From assembly GCA_003971905.1 (NCBI GenBank), contig RSEE01000043.1, positions 483,293 to 547,292 of the forward strand: 64,000 nucleotides of DNA, in the 5' to 3' direction. Shown in pieces: positions 20,615-32,507 of the stretch. Origin of the DNA: Moniliella sp. 'wahieum'. Its lineage: Eukaryota; Basidiomycota; Moniliellomycetes; Moniliellales; Moniliellaceae. Numbering within the stretch: the first letter of the stretch is position 1; each line of letters begins with the position of its first letter. The position numbers were made by a program, and so were the translations under genes. The notes under the pieces were generated by a model. It saw nothing but the letters and a program-made list of their open reading frames with translations. It was not told the DNA's origin and ran no database searches.

Positions 20615-23027
20615 TTATCGGCCCTTTTTGGTGAACGTCCGATTGAGCAAGTGGAGAACCTTGCCAACATCGAGTTTGACGTACTCCAAATCGAGCCACT
20701 GTACCTCGTCCTTCTGCTTCTCCAGCAGGTCGTCCAGTTTGAGGTCCATTTCCAGGATGGCTTTTTCCCTTCCCTTGTAGTGCAGCGCAATCAAAAACGC
20801 TGCGGGAGAAGGCGAGGAAAGGGTGAAAAAGATGTTGGCCCGACGCGGTTCTGGCACGGACGACTCGACGATCGTCCCGTCTTTTTCCAATTGGGCATGG
20901 GTGAAGCGGTAGGACCTTGGGCCGACGACTTGTGCGCACGTCGTTCCTTGCCATTGAACGCGACCACGCCCACAGCTGCCGTTGCCTTGCCGTCTTTGCC
21001 GGCTGAGGAGGTGAGGCGCACATTGTGCAGGTAAGAGCGGTAGGCGTCAAATTGCATGCGCAGATACGCATTGTGCTCCCCAATTGTCCGGTACACCGAT
21101 TCGAGCGAAGCCATTTCCTGCACCATTTTTTCTCGCATGTTGCCCAGGTGAGTCAGCTCGGCCTCCACCTCGTCCGCCATCAGCGCATACCCGTCCCGCC
21201 GATCCACAATCTTCAGTTCCTCTAACTCGCGCAGCATCTCCTTGGTCTTGATCCCCCGGCGGACCATCGCCGCGTCTTTGCTCGTTGCCGCCCGCTCGGC
21301 AATCAGCTGCAGCGCCAACGGTCGTGGCTCCGCTAGCGCAGGCACAATCCGCAGCATCTGCACAAACAGCGATTTGGTCTCCATGTACAAAATCTCGTTC
21401 GACGTCACATTGTTCTCTGACATGAGCGCCGTTGTCAAGTCCTGAATCGGCGTTTCCCATCGACTAAACAGAGGCAACTCAATGCTCCGGTTCTCGTTGC
21501 GCGGGACCTGGGCCGGCGCAGGTCCCAGCTCATCCACCACAATCCGAAGGTGATGCTTGTCGCCTGGCGCGAGCACGTCGAGGTGCTGCGCAACAAGGGT
21601 ATGCGTGTTGTACAGCTCGTTGAGCGTGATGGAAATCTGCAGATCCTTCTTGCTCAGCGCCATGTACTGGTCCATCTCCAGTGTCTCGTAAAAGTCACCG
21701 ACATCGCAGAGCGCATTGAGGAACTGGTTGATCCGCGGTTGGTTGGCCTCGACAAACGGGTTGAGCGAAAGCATGTACTCCTCCTTGGCATAGCTCGGTT
21801 TGTTGGCCAGGTTCTGCAGCATCTTGGCAATCAGCGTCAAGGTCCGACGCGGATGCTTGGCGGGACTAGCGTCGACCAGCATGTACGCCTGCGGCGTGAC
21901 AATGGCCGGATTGATGAAGCGCAAAAAGAAGAAGCCGCCAATCAACGAGCACACCGAAGCGTCACTGGCATCAGGGTACTTGCGCTTGGTCAACGACCGA
22001 ATTTGTTTGCAGATCCACCGGATCCCATACGGAACCAGCTCAATCGAATTGATAATCGTCTGCAAAAAGCTCCCGGCAATTTCCATCAGCATCGTCAGCC
22101 GCGGCGCGACAATCGCCTGTACATCCGGATTGGCCGCCGCCACCTCGGCCGGCACACCCCGCGGAAGGTTGGGCGGAAGACTACCGGAATCCTCCTCGAT
22201 CTGACTGATCATCTGCTCGTACACCTTGAGCGGGTTCACTTCCAGGTTGAGATCCTTGTGCTCAATCAGACTGTTGATCCGCTCCGCAAGCACCTGCTTT
22301 AGGAAACTCTGCCCCGGTCCACGGCGCGTGTAGGTGGTCATCATCCGTGACACGGGCGTGTTGGCACGCAGCAGCGAGCCAAAGTCGGTCGCCATCTCAA
22401 ACTGGGCCGAGAGGACGGACTGCAGACATGACCGAGCAAACCGAGCAAACCGAACCGAGAACCGGCAAAGGGGAGGGGGAGGAAGATGTTTCCGGTCCAG
22501 GTCAGCAGCCACGCGGGTGGGCAACAAGAGGAGGGGGGAGGACGCACCTGGAACATGGTGAGCAGCAGATGCTCTTCGCGGCTCTCGTATTGGTTTCCAT
22601 ACAGGGTGAACATGACAGTCTGCAGCAGCGTGTCAATCTCCGCCAGCGACACCAGTCGGCAGAGCGCGGCAATGTGGCGTGGCTCCGACTGGAGGAGGAA
22701 GAAGAAGTTGGCGTATTGCTGGGTCTTGCGGTCGTCCAGCGCATAGCCCGACTGGACATCGGGGTCGTCCAAGGTCTGCGCCACATCCGTCTGCTCATCC
22801 AGCGCCATGCGGTTGGCAATCAACAGCGCAATGCGCGAGTCGAGGAAGCGCACGTCGCGCTCGAGCATAAAGTTGTTCTTGCTCTGGGCCGAGATGCGCG
22901 CCTTGAGCAGACGCAGACGGCGCTGGGTACGCGCAAGCTCGTCCTCCACATCCACGTCTTGCTCGGCAGCAAGGCTGTAGAGCGCGGTAACGCTGTACCG
23001 GTTGGCGCGGCCAAAGTGGGCGCTCAT
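20615..23027 (-). CDS. Ras GTPase-activating protein with RasGAP C-terminal domain (S. pombe Gap1/IQGAP-related type)
   Basis: Accelerates GTP hydrolysis by Ras-type GTPases. Exon 1 starts MSAHFGRANRYSVTALY, followed by a coiled coil (DELARTQRRLRLLKARISAQSKNNFMLERDVRFLD) and the beginning of the GAP domain. An intron of 128 nt (22420-22547) separates exon 2. Exon 2 has FGSLLRANTPVSRMMTTYTRRGPGQSFL, whose Arg in LLRANT is at the arginine-finger position, and FFFLRFINPAIVTPQAY, the FLR signature. A long helical linker leads to the RasGAP C-terminal domain: YRSYLHNVRLTSS, then in another frame RANIFFTLSSPSPAAFLIAL, LDDLLEKQKDEVQWLDLEYVKLDVGKVLHLLNRTF, ending KKGR at 20615. There is one frame slip near 20890. 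Overall layout fits fungal Gap1-like GAPs rather than full IQGAPs, as no calponin-homology or IQ motifs are seen. Confidence 0.92.
22420..22547 (-). other. Intron of the RasGAP gene (128 nt)
   Basis: Donor GTGCGT and acceptor CTGCAG on the minus strand. It joins TMFQ to SVLSAQFEMATDFGSLLRANT. Confidence 0.85.
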
Positions 23028-24224
23028 CAGGCCACTGCGCCGCGCCGCCGAGGACGGCGCATGCGCCGTGGGCGCAGCAGGCGCGGGAGGGGGGAGGAAG
23101 CCATGGGCACAGCGCCAGCGGCGAGTGGGAGGGGGGTGGGGGTGGTGGGGGGCGGGGGGCGACGCGCGGGGCCGAGAGCGGGCGACGTGGCGGGCGGGTG
23201 CGAGGCGCTGGTCTGCGGGGGGGGGGGGGGGCGGCTGCGGCTGCGGCTGCGCTTGTGCTGGGATTAAGCTGGGGCTGGCGCTAGGCTGCGTTTTGCTCGC
23301 CCAGGCGCCTCTACTCGGGCGGCACGCGGCAGGCGCAGGCACCCAGTACGCTCCCAGTGCGCCTGTGCGCGGCTGCGGGCGGCCGCTGTGCGCTGCGTAC
23401 TGCTGCGTACTGCGTGGCAACAGCTGGCTGGCAGCGCACCATGCAGCATGCCAGCCCCGTGCCGCCTGCCCTACCCCGGCACCGCGGCAGTGTGCGTCCG
23501 CCTGCCGCCCTCGATTGGCCGCAAGCCACACTGGCCTGCCTTGGCCTGCCCTGGCCTGCCCCGCCAGTGCCCCGCCAGTGCTGCCCCACCGGCCTCCCCC
23601 CCCCGGCCCAGGCGGCGCACACGCGTTAACCTCCCCCTAGGGTTCCACCTCCCGCCCAGCGCCAGTGTCAGCCGCCCATCACACTCAGTCCCCTCCTGCC
23701 ACACTGCCCCCCTGAGCTAAGCGCTGAAGCACGTGACGCGTCATGCATCATGTGCGATGAGCTTATGCAGAGCAGCTTTTGACGCTCTCGCATCTTCTCA
23801 GACTTATCCCCGAGCCTGAGCTGCCTGAGCCTCAAGCGTAAAGCTTTAACATCAACTAGCTCCTCCAGTTCGGTTACATCTGTACACCCCCTGGCCAATG
23901 TTTGTCGCCCCAACCACAAACACCGGCCACATCTCACACCCTCGCGGCCCTGTCTCCTCCATCTCGTAGCCGTCTCCAGACCAGCGACCAGTCGATCACC
24001 TCGGGAATCCGAACCAAGTCCCTCGTCACAGACCACTCAAGTGCCTACCGCACCACTCGCCTACGTACACCAGTTACAGCCCACAGGCCAGAGGATGGCT
24101 CAAGGAAGGAAGATGCAATAGGGGGTACTCGAAGAGAAAAAAAAGGACACGCACTGTCCAACGCAGAAGCGTCGTTCCCGTACCAGCTCAGCACCAGCTC
24201 GGGCCAGAGTTCAGGGTGCAGGCC
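23028..24224. other. Intergenic region, GC-rich low complexity
   Basis: Lies between the RasGAP start and the bHLH stop, both on the minus strand. It has G-runs (about 23217-23232), CTGCGG repeats and repeated TGGCCTGCC words (about 23530-23570). Next to a CACGTGACGCGT palindrome cluster at 23730 there is a TCATGCATCAT sequence, one base off the TGATGCATGAT word seen elsewhere. No supported ORF. Confidence 0.45.
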
Positions 24225-25933
24225 TCAAGATACAGACCGATGCACCCGCTCCCGCATCGGGTCCGGCAACAAGGCCGACAAGGCTAGGCATTGTCGTTCC
24301 AGCAGCGCATTGCGGCCCTCGAGCCAGGCAAGCAAGTCAACCGCTTGGAAGAGTACGGCGGATTTGCTGCCTGCCTCGCCGCCCGCGCTGCCACCTCGAC
24401 CACGGCCCTTGCCAGCCTGTTCATCCACCTCCCGCGAGCGCTTTTTCCGCCGACTAGACGCAGCAATCGGCACTGCGACCAACGCTGCCCGATCCACCGG
24501 TCCTACCAACGCACCATCCGTGCCCTGCGGCCCGACCAACCGCGCCGACTGCGCCCCGCACCCCTCGTCCTCCGATCGATCGTCCAACCCTTCCTCTTCC
24601 ACCCCAGTCCCCGCGCCTGCCGCCAAACCCAACGCGCGCGCACCATACTTTCGCCCTATCTCCAACAACTCCACCACCTCCACAAAGCCAGCACGAATGT
24701 TCTCCCTTCTGCGCTGCTCCGAGGCGACGTGCAACGAGCGGCGCGCGGCCGCCGGCGCGCGCTCCGTCGTACGAGCCACCGTGCTTGGCGCCGAACCGCC
24801 TGGGCTGGTCCGCGCGTGTGCGCGCGGCGGCGAAAGGTTCGGCCGGCGTTTCTTACTGCTGTCCGGTTCCGGTTGTGGTTCCGGTTCTGGCTCCACGGGC
24901 TTGGGCACAGGCGAGGGGGGCCCGTTGGCAAGCGCCACCTGCGACGGCGGGGCGGGGACGGGGAGGGTGTACGCTGGCAAATGGGCCGGCAAGTCGGGCT
25001 GGAAGGCCCACTCCAACTCCAACTCGGTGAGAAAGGTGTGGAGCAACTGCTCTTCTTGGGCATTGAACAGTCCACCCGCAGCCGGCCGCGCGGCCCCCCA
25101 CGAGCCGGGCGGAGCAACAGCTGTCCCGGCGCTTGGCGGCAGAGAAGGGCCAAGCTCCGGTACCCCATCCACGTGCACCGTTTCGGGCGCTGAAAGCGGC
25201 TCGTGCGCGGCCACGTACGCTCCCCACCCCGAGGCACACCCAACGGATGCGATCGTGGTCCGGCTAGGTGGGGTCCGGGGTGCGAGCGTCGTGCCACCTG
25301 CCACGCCTGGGCCTGGTGGGGCAGCAGGGCAAAGCGGGTAGGGTAGGTGCGGAGCAGGAACATAATCACGAGGTGAGGCCGTGCAAGTAGTAGTCACGGC
25401 GGGTGGGGGGGCGGTATCGTGGGGGATACCAGGGGCGAGAGATAAGTGCCCCCCTCCTCCTGGGCTGGCAGCCGCGCGCGAGACAGCCGCGCAAGCAGGA
25501 CGAGAAGCTTGGTCGGACACAACGGACGCAACCCCATGGTGCACCGAGGCGGACGGGGAACGGGGGGGAGCAGCAGACCACGCACCATCCGTGCCCAGAT
25601 GGGGTAGCCGATGCGCACATCAGCCTCGCCTGCCACGGCGTCTCGGGCGAGGACGGCCTCGAGCTCAGCGAAAGATACCTGCTCGGGCAGACCAAGGTCG
25701 ATCTCAAAGTCTGCAGAGCGGGTTAGACGAGGTTAGACACGCAGGCAGAGACCAGAGCCAGGGAAGCGGTGCGTACCCTCGTATGGAACAGGCATGGGGG
25801 GGAGACTTGCCCCGCCAGCAGGTGCAGGTGCAGGTGCAGGTGCAAGAGCGCGCGGGACGGGCATGCCCATCGTAGGTGGGTAGATCGTGCCCGTGCGCGA
25901 AGGGGACGAGAGGCCCAGGGCCGAAGAAAGCAT
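24225..25933 (-). CDS. bHLH transcription factor (Mlx/Ino4-like) with a very long loop
   Basis: Probable nuclear DNA-binding protein. Start region MLSSALGLSSP leads to a low-complexity PAPAPAP stretch. A 66-nt intron (25711-25776) precedes EIDLGLPEQVSFAELEAVLARD. A frame slip at a C-run near 25570 leads to a long Pro/Ala-rich middle, with FNAQEEQLLHTFLTELELEWAFQPDL as a possible activation helix. The basic region and helix 1 read LHVASEQRRRENIRAGFVEV (about 24685-24741), with the His-Glu-Arg pattern expected for E-box binding. Helix 2 is SKSAVLFQAVDLLAWLEGRN (about 24315-24375), followed by a leucine-rich zipper-like LLERQCLALSALL. Some 100 residues separate the helices, where bHLH loops usually have 5-30. 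The loop is Gly/Glu/Lys-rich and may hide an intron. Target genes are unknown. Confidence 0.75.
25711..25776 (-). other. Intron of the bHLH gene (66 nt)
   Basis: GTACGC donor, two TCTAAC branch-like words and CTCTGCAG acceptor on the minus strand. It joins PYE to DFEIDLGLPEQ in frame. Confidence 0.8.
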
Positions 25934-28900
25934 AGCGAACGTGGCGACAAACACACCGTTCTGGCAATGGGCAATGGGCAATGGGCAATGAGCAACGAGC
26001 AATGGGCAATGGCGGTGATGATCGCGTTGCGACAGTAGGGACGCTGGTGACGATGTCGCCCGCCGACAGGGGAGGGCGCGACAGGTGCCGGGCACCACCG
26101 ATGGTTAACGGTTAACGGCAAAGCGTCAACGCGGGCTACCGTTGGCCGTTTCGCGGATCCGGTTGCTACGTTTCCTCCACCGGGTCCCTGGTTCCCGGGT
26201 CACCGGTCACCGCTCACCGCTCACCGGCCTGCGTCGGGTTGAACGTTTGCGCTGACGCAGTGCTGATGAGCACGTCTGGATACAATCGATCTGATCGATC
26301 ATCGATCTCTGGTCACCGGTCACCATGCATCTGCATCAGTCTCCGTGTCTCAGCAGTATCTCAGCAGTGTCACAGCAGCCTCAGGCCGAGGCCGGGCCTA
26401 GCCAGTGCCTGCCCCGGCTCACCGATTCAAGCTCTCGAAGATACAGTCTCAGATCTCTCAGATCCCATATCTGCCAGCACTATGCCTTAGGTCTTCGGCC
26501 ATTTAGGATGATCGATGATCGATGATCTGTATTTGAGCCAGGCACTAGGCACTCTTTCCCAAGTTGTCCTCCGTAGCCACGGTTACCGCGGTTACCGGTT
26601 ACCGGTTACCAGTGAATTGGTCGGGATGCAAATGCAATACGCATGCGGGGAAGCGCTGCGAGGTGGCCTATATAATGTGGCCCAGTTGGGGCCCTCGCAT
26701 CGTCTCCTTTTCGCCCGCCCTCTCTTCGCCCATATCTATATCTGACTCAGCAAAGGGACTGTATACTCTTGCATGTGATGATTATTAGGTGTGAGATCTG
26801 AGGGCGCTTTTCTTCCAGTCTCCTCTATCGTCGCTACCTCCTACACACCCTGCCCTTGCCGCCATACATCCTGGCCGAACGCAAGTCCTTCATCATGCAG
26901 TCGCCCAGAGTACATGGTGGGATGCACGTGACATGTGATGGGCCGCCACAGTTGGTGTGAATCCCATACTACGTCTCTCCGTCTCTGCTTCTCACTCTTG
27001 GTCCATGTCCAATTCCTATTTTTTCTCCTCCACCGTTTTTTCCAATTCGCAGACGCGACCGACCAAGATATAATACGTCGGCTTGTCGTTTAGCGCCTAG
27101 CGCTTAGCGCTTAGCCCCCACCCCATAACTTAGATGGCAAGTATCCACAGAGTCGGAGCAGGTGTGATACATGTGATGGTTCTCGGCTTTTTGGTGAAGG
27201 GAGACCAATTGTGAGAGGAACGTTCACCTGAACGGTGTTGGGCTGGTCTTTAAGTACGTGCATATGCACCGCACCGCACCCAGCAATAAAGCCCAAGTGT
27301 GGGCACGGAGACGGCTACCCAAATTGGCATCACGCTTACACCTCGGTCCTAATTGTGTGCGCGCCCGGCGACTTTTTTCCATCCCAAGGCAGCGCCCCGC
27401 ACATAAGATGTGATGCATGTGATGGTATTCTCCGTCTCTTTCTTACTGTATAGCCCCACAGTGGATCCGAATCATGCACTCCCATTTTAGAGGTTCTCCT
27501 ATTGCGCTCAATATAAATCCTCTGCCTGTCTATTAGGCGTGGCCCTTGACCAGCTTGTACCAGTATTACATGCATTATTAGTAGCCATATCATTGGAGAT
27601 CTGATCGCCCCTCCGTCTCTACGAGAATGGGAGAGGAACCGCGGAGACTGGCTCAAGCCCATGAGCCCGCTTTTTGGGGGAAGTTTTGGGTGTGGATTTT
27701 ATGGACTGGTGAGAAAAGAGTCGAGGAGAGGCGAGGGCAAGACCGTGATTGCGGGCAAAAGAGACAAGGCGTCATGTAGCTGAAATCACGACAGAAGGGA
27801 GCGAGGCCAGAGGAGCCCCGAATGATCACGCAGATCTGGGTTAGGGGCTGTGCGGTCGAATGCAACAACATTGCTAGTGGAAGTGGGGAGGTCAGCCGTC
27901 TGCTCCTCGGTCCGCCCCGACCTGGTGGGTGCCCTAGTCGCATGTGGACTTCGTCGCGAACGCATGGACGGCAAACATGCGGTCGGGTGGAGAGATCGGG
28001 GATCAGTGTAGCACCAGGAATGGGGAAAGCTCTCTCGTATTCCTATTCCCACACTTGTGGAGCCTGAAACTACTTTGCGCAGGGGGTGGGAGGAGAGGTA
28101 TAGGCACTGCAACGGGAGCAGAGGTGGGAGGAGAGGGTGATCGGCATGCTCGCTAAAGCGAACTTAGCGCAGGTAGATGTAGAGATATCTGTTTGGGATG
28201 AGCTCAGATAATAAAAAGGTCAGTGGATGACGGGATAGAGCTGAATCAAGGTCCGACGGAAGAGACACAGAAGGCAGCAAAGGGCACTGTGGGGTCATAT
28301 TTCGTGGACGGAGTGTCTGCATCGAGGTCAAGCCTCGGTAAAGGCCTCCCTGGCCTCCTTCCATATACGGCTTTAAGCGCCGCTGCGGGTTGGATCCTCG
28401 AAGCAACCCATCTACACTCTCCGGATCTTACCTGGCGAATGTATACCCTTCAATCTGTTAGAGACCAAGAGAGAGTCCCCCTTCCGCATGGCCAAAAGGT
28501 GAGGTGTGCGCGTTAGCTGCTTCTCCTGGGTTCCTGCATTTTATTCTACTTTGAATTATTTGACTTGGTCTCCTAGATGCACATATTAGCTCGTCTGAGT
28601 TGGGCTTCCAGATGTGGGTATTTCTCGTTTCCTGTTATGTGTGCGTCTCTTCGCTTTGACTGAGAGACTCCCCCCTGCCCATTTATGTTTTTTCCTGCTT
28701 TTGGCTCTGGAGAACTTTTGTCCTTTATTTTGAGCCTTTTTCTTTTAGCCATTCCCCTCCCTGGCCAAATGTTGTGGGAGAGTAGTTCCTGCTTCATTGG
28801 TCTGCTCCTTTCTGGGTGCCATCGACCTTGATTTCTCACTCCTTTCTTCGTTTCATGTTCGATTTTTCTTCTTATATCCTACCTGCATGATGATGATGCT

Positions 28901-30586
28901 TGATCCTTGTCCCCCCCACCTAGTAAGTAACAACATAGGCCTCTTCTTTTTGTATATCAACAAGATATCTTTGTTTTTGCCAATCCATCCTTGACCCGAA
29001 ACAGGCTACTCCCGCGTTCCCCTATATAATTTACCCGCGGTCCCTGACCAGCTTCTAGTCATCACCTCTTGGTGGTGCTTTATATATCCATTCGACCAGT
29101 CACCTATATTTCGTTCCCGTCGGTCTCTTCAGATCACAGCCTCTTCGCAGGATCCCGCTGCGATCCTACCAGAGTTGAGAAGTTTCGTCTCGTTGCCACC
29201 TAAGTCTGCCTTTTCCGGCCAAACTTTCATCAGGGTCGGAGAGTACACAAGGAAACAAATTTGGCTCTCATTCTGGCGCATAGAGACGTGATCTTGCTAT
29301 GCGAGCTGACACCCACTGATACAATCAGAGGTGTTCACCTCGTCTCTATAATATAGCTGATGGTTGTTTGGATCCGCCATTAGCGTTCAGGCTCGGCGAA
29401 CCATGAGTGGGCTCTTCTCCAAGAGAACATACCCCTCTGAACAACGGTGGGCGGGGATACAGTGCGGTGTCCGCCCATCACACACACTGACCACCGAAGA
29501 AGAGAGTTGGGAGTTACATGGGTAACGCTGCCCTTGGGGTCAGTGTAAAAATGCTTTCTTTTTCTAACCGCAACACAGTGTATACCGTGGGTTCAGGAGC
29601 GCAACGCTCGTCTTCCCGGATAACAATGCAGCAGTGATGCAGCTGAAGGACCACTAGTGGTGGCACGCTTCTGATGGTGGCACGGAAGGAGGGCATGGCT
29701 GTGGTTATGGTTTCTACAGCATCACTACTGTGATTGAAGAAGCTGTTAACCCGTGGCCGCCTCCATGACACACCGCACCACACCGTGTCTGCGCAGTTGC
29801 CGTTTGCCTCGTTCGTCACGTCGGTTCAGGGGTGGGTCGGCTGTGGTTCGGCACACCTCTCTGCCTTTCGTTGAAAACAAAGGACCTGCGTTCGTTCAGC
29901 CTTTTGCGGGTAAGGTAGCTGGTGCAGCCTGAAGACCTGGTGCATGATGTCTGATGTCTGATGCATGATGTCTGATGCAGCGCCTTGCATTACCCACACT
30001 GATATAGTGCGCACGGCCCAACACGTCGATCTCCGCCTGGTCTTGGCAGGCGCCGTGCGAGGACGCGGGCGAAGCAGTGGCGAGGCTTGCAGCCTAAAGA
30101 GCGACAGGGCCGGAGAGGAGCGGGGCGGCGGCGCAGGAGCGCTGTGCTGAGATGCCCGCTGCAGTCGCTCTGGCGGCAGTGGTGCAGTGGCAGCACTGGC
30201 CTCGTGCGGCTGCTGCAGCGCTGCGATCGAGCGGCGATCCTGACGAAGTCGCTCTTGCCATCCCAGGCCACTAGGCGCTAATAAGCCTCAGGCGCAGGCC
30301 GCCGTGGGAAGCGTACAGAGACTGGCCCGTTGCAACGCAGTTGATTCGTGGTTGCTCGAGTATTGCAGTCTGCCGTGTCAGGCGCTTCGCTCGTGCGCGC
30401 TGCTGTTTGGGACCAACTTCTTGCTCGACATGCTCTGGTCCGCTCGAGTGCTGTGCAGGGCTCCCACTTAGGTATAAAACCCAGCTGGTGCCATTCTCTC
30501 CCTCTCTCTCTCTTCTCTGCTTCTCTTTCCTCCCCCCTCCTCGCCGACACATCTCTCCCTCCTTCCCTACATCCCTGTCGCTCGCT
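25934..30586. other. 4.6-kb gene-poor region
   Basis: No open frame here resembles a known protein. It starts with about seven GGCAATG heptamers (25963-26012) in the 5' region of the bHLH gene. It also has TCACCGG/GGTTACC repeats (26196-26225, 26580-26612), TTGAACGTT (26239-26247) and TAGCGCT repeats (27091-27115). TGATGTC/TGATGCATGAT words lie at 29945-29985. Good TATA boxes occur at 26669-26675 and 29023-29029 with no ORF behind them. The stretch from about 26.8 to 29.9 kb is less GC-rich than the rest of the window. Confidence 0.5.
30473..30479 (+). promoter_or_regulatory. TATA box of the secreted glycoprotein gene
   Basis: TATAAAA, 108 bases before the ATG, followed by a long CT-rich tract (about 30490-30545), the usual layout of a strongly expressed fungal promoter. 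Confidence 0.7.
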
Positions 30587-31672
30587 ATGCTTGCACGCAC
30601 CACGCTCATTCCCCTCCTCTCGGCGGTCGCCGTCTGGGCTCAGGACCAGTACAATGGCCAGTACTCCACCCCGGAAAACCTTCCCGCCAAGGTCGATGGC
30701 AAGAACGGCCAAAAAGGATACAATGACTGCACTTCCCGCTATGGCTCCTCCAGCTCGAGCGCTGACTGCACCAACCTTTTCATCAACAGGTATGACTCTT
30801 CCCTTCCCCGCTTCTTTTCCTCGGTAGGGTGCCGCACAAAGACTGTGACTAACCCCCTTTCGTCTTTCAGCGTTGCCGACTTTTGCTTGTGGGGTCTGCG
30901 GAAGAGCGGGGAGACCGTAGGTGCTTCGGAAGCGACCGTGGTCTCCTACTGTCTCAAGGACGGTTACGGTACCCGCCTCATCCTGAGGGTACCATCAGCG
31001 GTGCTCATTTCCTGAAGACACCCAACTTTATCCAGGTACGTTCTTATCGATCATTGATGGGCACGAGTGCCCCCGCTGTGCATCTGCATTCCATTCCTTC
31101 GCATATATCCATTGTTGGGCATTACAATGTACTAACTATATGCCGATGCCTTCCTCTCTTCTCAGGTAACCGGGACGGGTGACTTTACTAGATCAACATC
31201 AGTCAGGCGATGAGGGCGGTGAGCTCGACCCCCACGGTGCGACCGGTTCGGGCAACCCCATTGGTGGCTTGGTCTACTCCACTGCTGTGTCGGGAAGCTA
31301 CCAGCGTTTGCCCGAGTGGATGAGCTTCATGTCCGACTCGGAGTTCTGTGTTCGTGCCTGCACTGGGGGCGAGACAAATGATTCGCAGCAGTACTGTCAG
31401 CATATCTACGACGAGATGGGATGCGAGTGGGTCATGCCTGCTCGTACGACGAAGGTGTCTTTGAGGAGTGTGACGGTGACTCGGGCGAAAAGCCGGGCAT
31501 CTATACTATCAACGGCAGCACCTCCACTTTTTACCAGAGCCAAGGCGCCACTCCTCTGCTCACCGCGCCCCGCGCAGCTCCAATTGCCGCAACCACGCCT
31601 CGGCCACCAATGGCCCCACCCGGCATTCTATCTAACACTACTACTATACGTCATCCTCACGGCCGTTATTAG
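30587..31672 (+). CDS. Secreted glycoprotein of the basidiomycete macrophage-activating glycoprotein type
   Basis: Secreted or wall-associated glycoprotein. The name is inherited from a Cryptococcus antigen and the molecular function is unknown. Signal peptide MLARTTLIPLLSAVAVWAQ; then YNDCTSRYGSSSSSADCTN, VADFCLWG, FLKTPNFIQVTG, a conserved block GDEGGELDPHGATGSGNPIG (about 31210-31265), SYQRLPEWMSFMSD, FCVRACTG, YCQHIYDEMGCEWVMPA and EECDGDSGEKPGIY. Cys pattern and the DPHG block are typical. Introns: 30790-30870 (81 nt) and 31036-31165 (130 nt). Frame slips occur near 31185 (before the GDEGGELDPHG block) and near 31440. The C terminus is uncertain: one frame ends at 31672 after a Pro/Ala/Thr stretch, while a neighbouring frame gives the hydrophobic YLTLLLYVILTAVI, which could be a GPI-anchor signal. 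Confidence 0.82.
30790..30870 (+). other. Intron 1 of the secreted glycoprotein gene
   Basis: GTATGA donor, GACTAACCCC branch site and CTTTCAG acceptor, 81 nt. It joins TNLFINS to VADFCLWG. Confidence 0.88.
31036..31165 (+). other. Intron 2 of the secreted glycoprotein gene
   Basis: GTACGT donor, ACTAACTA branch-like word and TTCTCAG acceptor, 130 nt. It joins NFIQ to VTGTGDF. Confidence 0.85.
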
Positions 31673-32507
31673 GACAGCGTTTTCTCCCTGTATACGCGAC
31701 TCTCCTTGTGCTTGCTACCACTTATCTCTGCCCGCACACGACGTTTTTCTCTTGCATTCCTCTTGTGCGACCCCTGTCCGTGTGATCCGCGAAGAGACAC
31801 TTTATCATTTGCCCCACCATTCGTCTTCCCTTTTGTGCGTTTTGGTCACTCTGAACCCTGTGATCCTCTCTTTGTTTTCTCATCCCCCCCTCTCTTTGGA
31901 CAATCAAACTATTGCGTTTCTATTGCATCCGCAGCCGATAAGGAACAGCATAGAAATATGCAAAAGCCCTTCCCAGCTGCATCCGTGCTATATAAACGTG
32001 GCTGTTCAATTGGACTGCGACATCCCTGCATGATCTTCATGATATTTACGGAACGCTGGCTTGTGGCCTCCCCCTCTACTAATACAGTCTCCTCGGCCAG
32101 ACAAAAGACTGTAGGAGGGGGACATCGATAGCAACCCCTATTACCCTTCTGTGGAGATTCCCCGACGGTCTTCACCGAGAGGCTGGGTTCGCCCATGTCG
32201 ACGCTCCTCATCCCCTGAGCCATCATAATCGCGTACTAGGCGGTGCGCCTTCTCGCCTGGACCGCCATGCGGGTTCTCTTTCCGTCTCGCCGCACTGTAT
32301 GCGCTGGGTTAAGATGCAAAGTGCGGTGTTGGACCACGGTGTGCCCTCTATGTCAAGAGGCCGAGAGGCCGACTTGTTCTACGGGTCACCAGTTAGTAGT
32401 TAGGCTTAATACGGTGCAGTGCAGGGATCCAATTAAACCCAATTTTAATTTCACGTGGTGACGAATATACAACTACGTTAGCAATAACATGCGGCCCCCA
32501 CAAGATT
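31673..32507. promoter_or_regulatory. Spacer upstream of the U6 gene
   Basis: No protein gene supported. AATATACAA at 32464-32472, about 36-44 bases before the U6 5' end, is a plausible RNA polymerase III TATA element. TATATAA at about 31990 has no ORF after it. Confidence 0.45.

Noticed and set aside
21550-22302. Plus-strand open frame (250 codons) opposite the RasGAP gene
   Set aside because: Antisense shadow. The minus strand carries the arginine-finger and FLR motifs.
27178-27240. Possible U2 snRNA (TCTCGGCTTTTTGG)
   Set aside because: The match ends after the first segment and the branch-site recognition word GTAGTA is absent.
28420-28600. Possible U1 snRNA (CTTACCTGG word at about 28426)
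   Set aside because: Only the nine-base 5' end word matches. The following sequence does not fold like U1 and there is no convincing Sm site.
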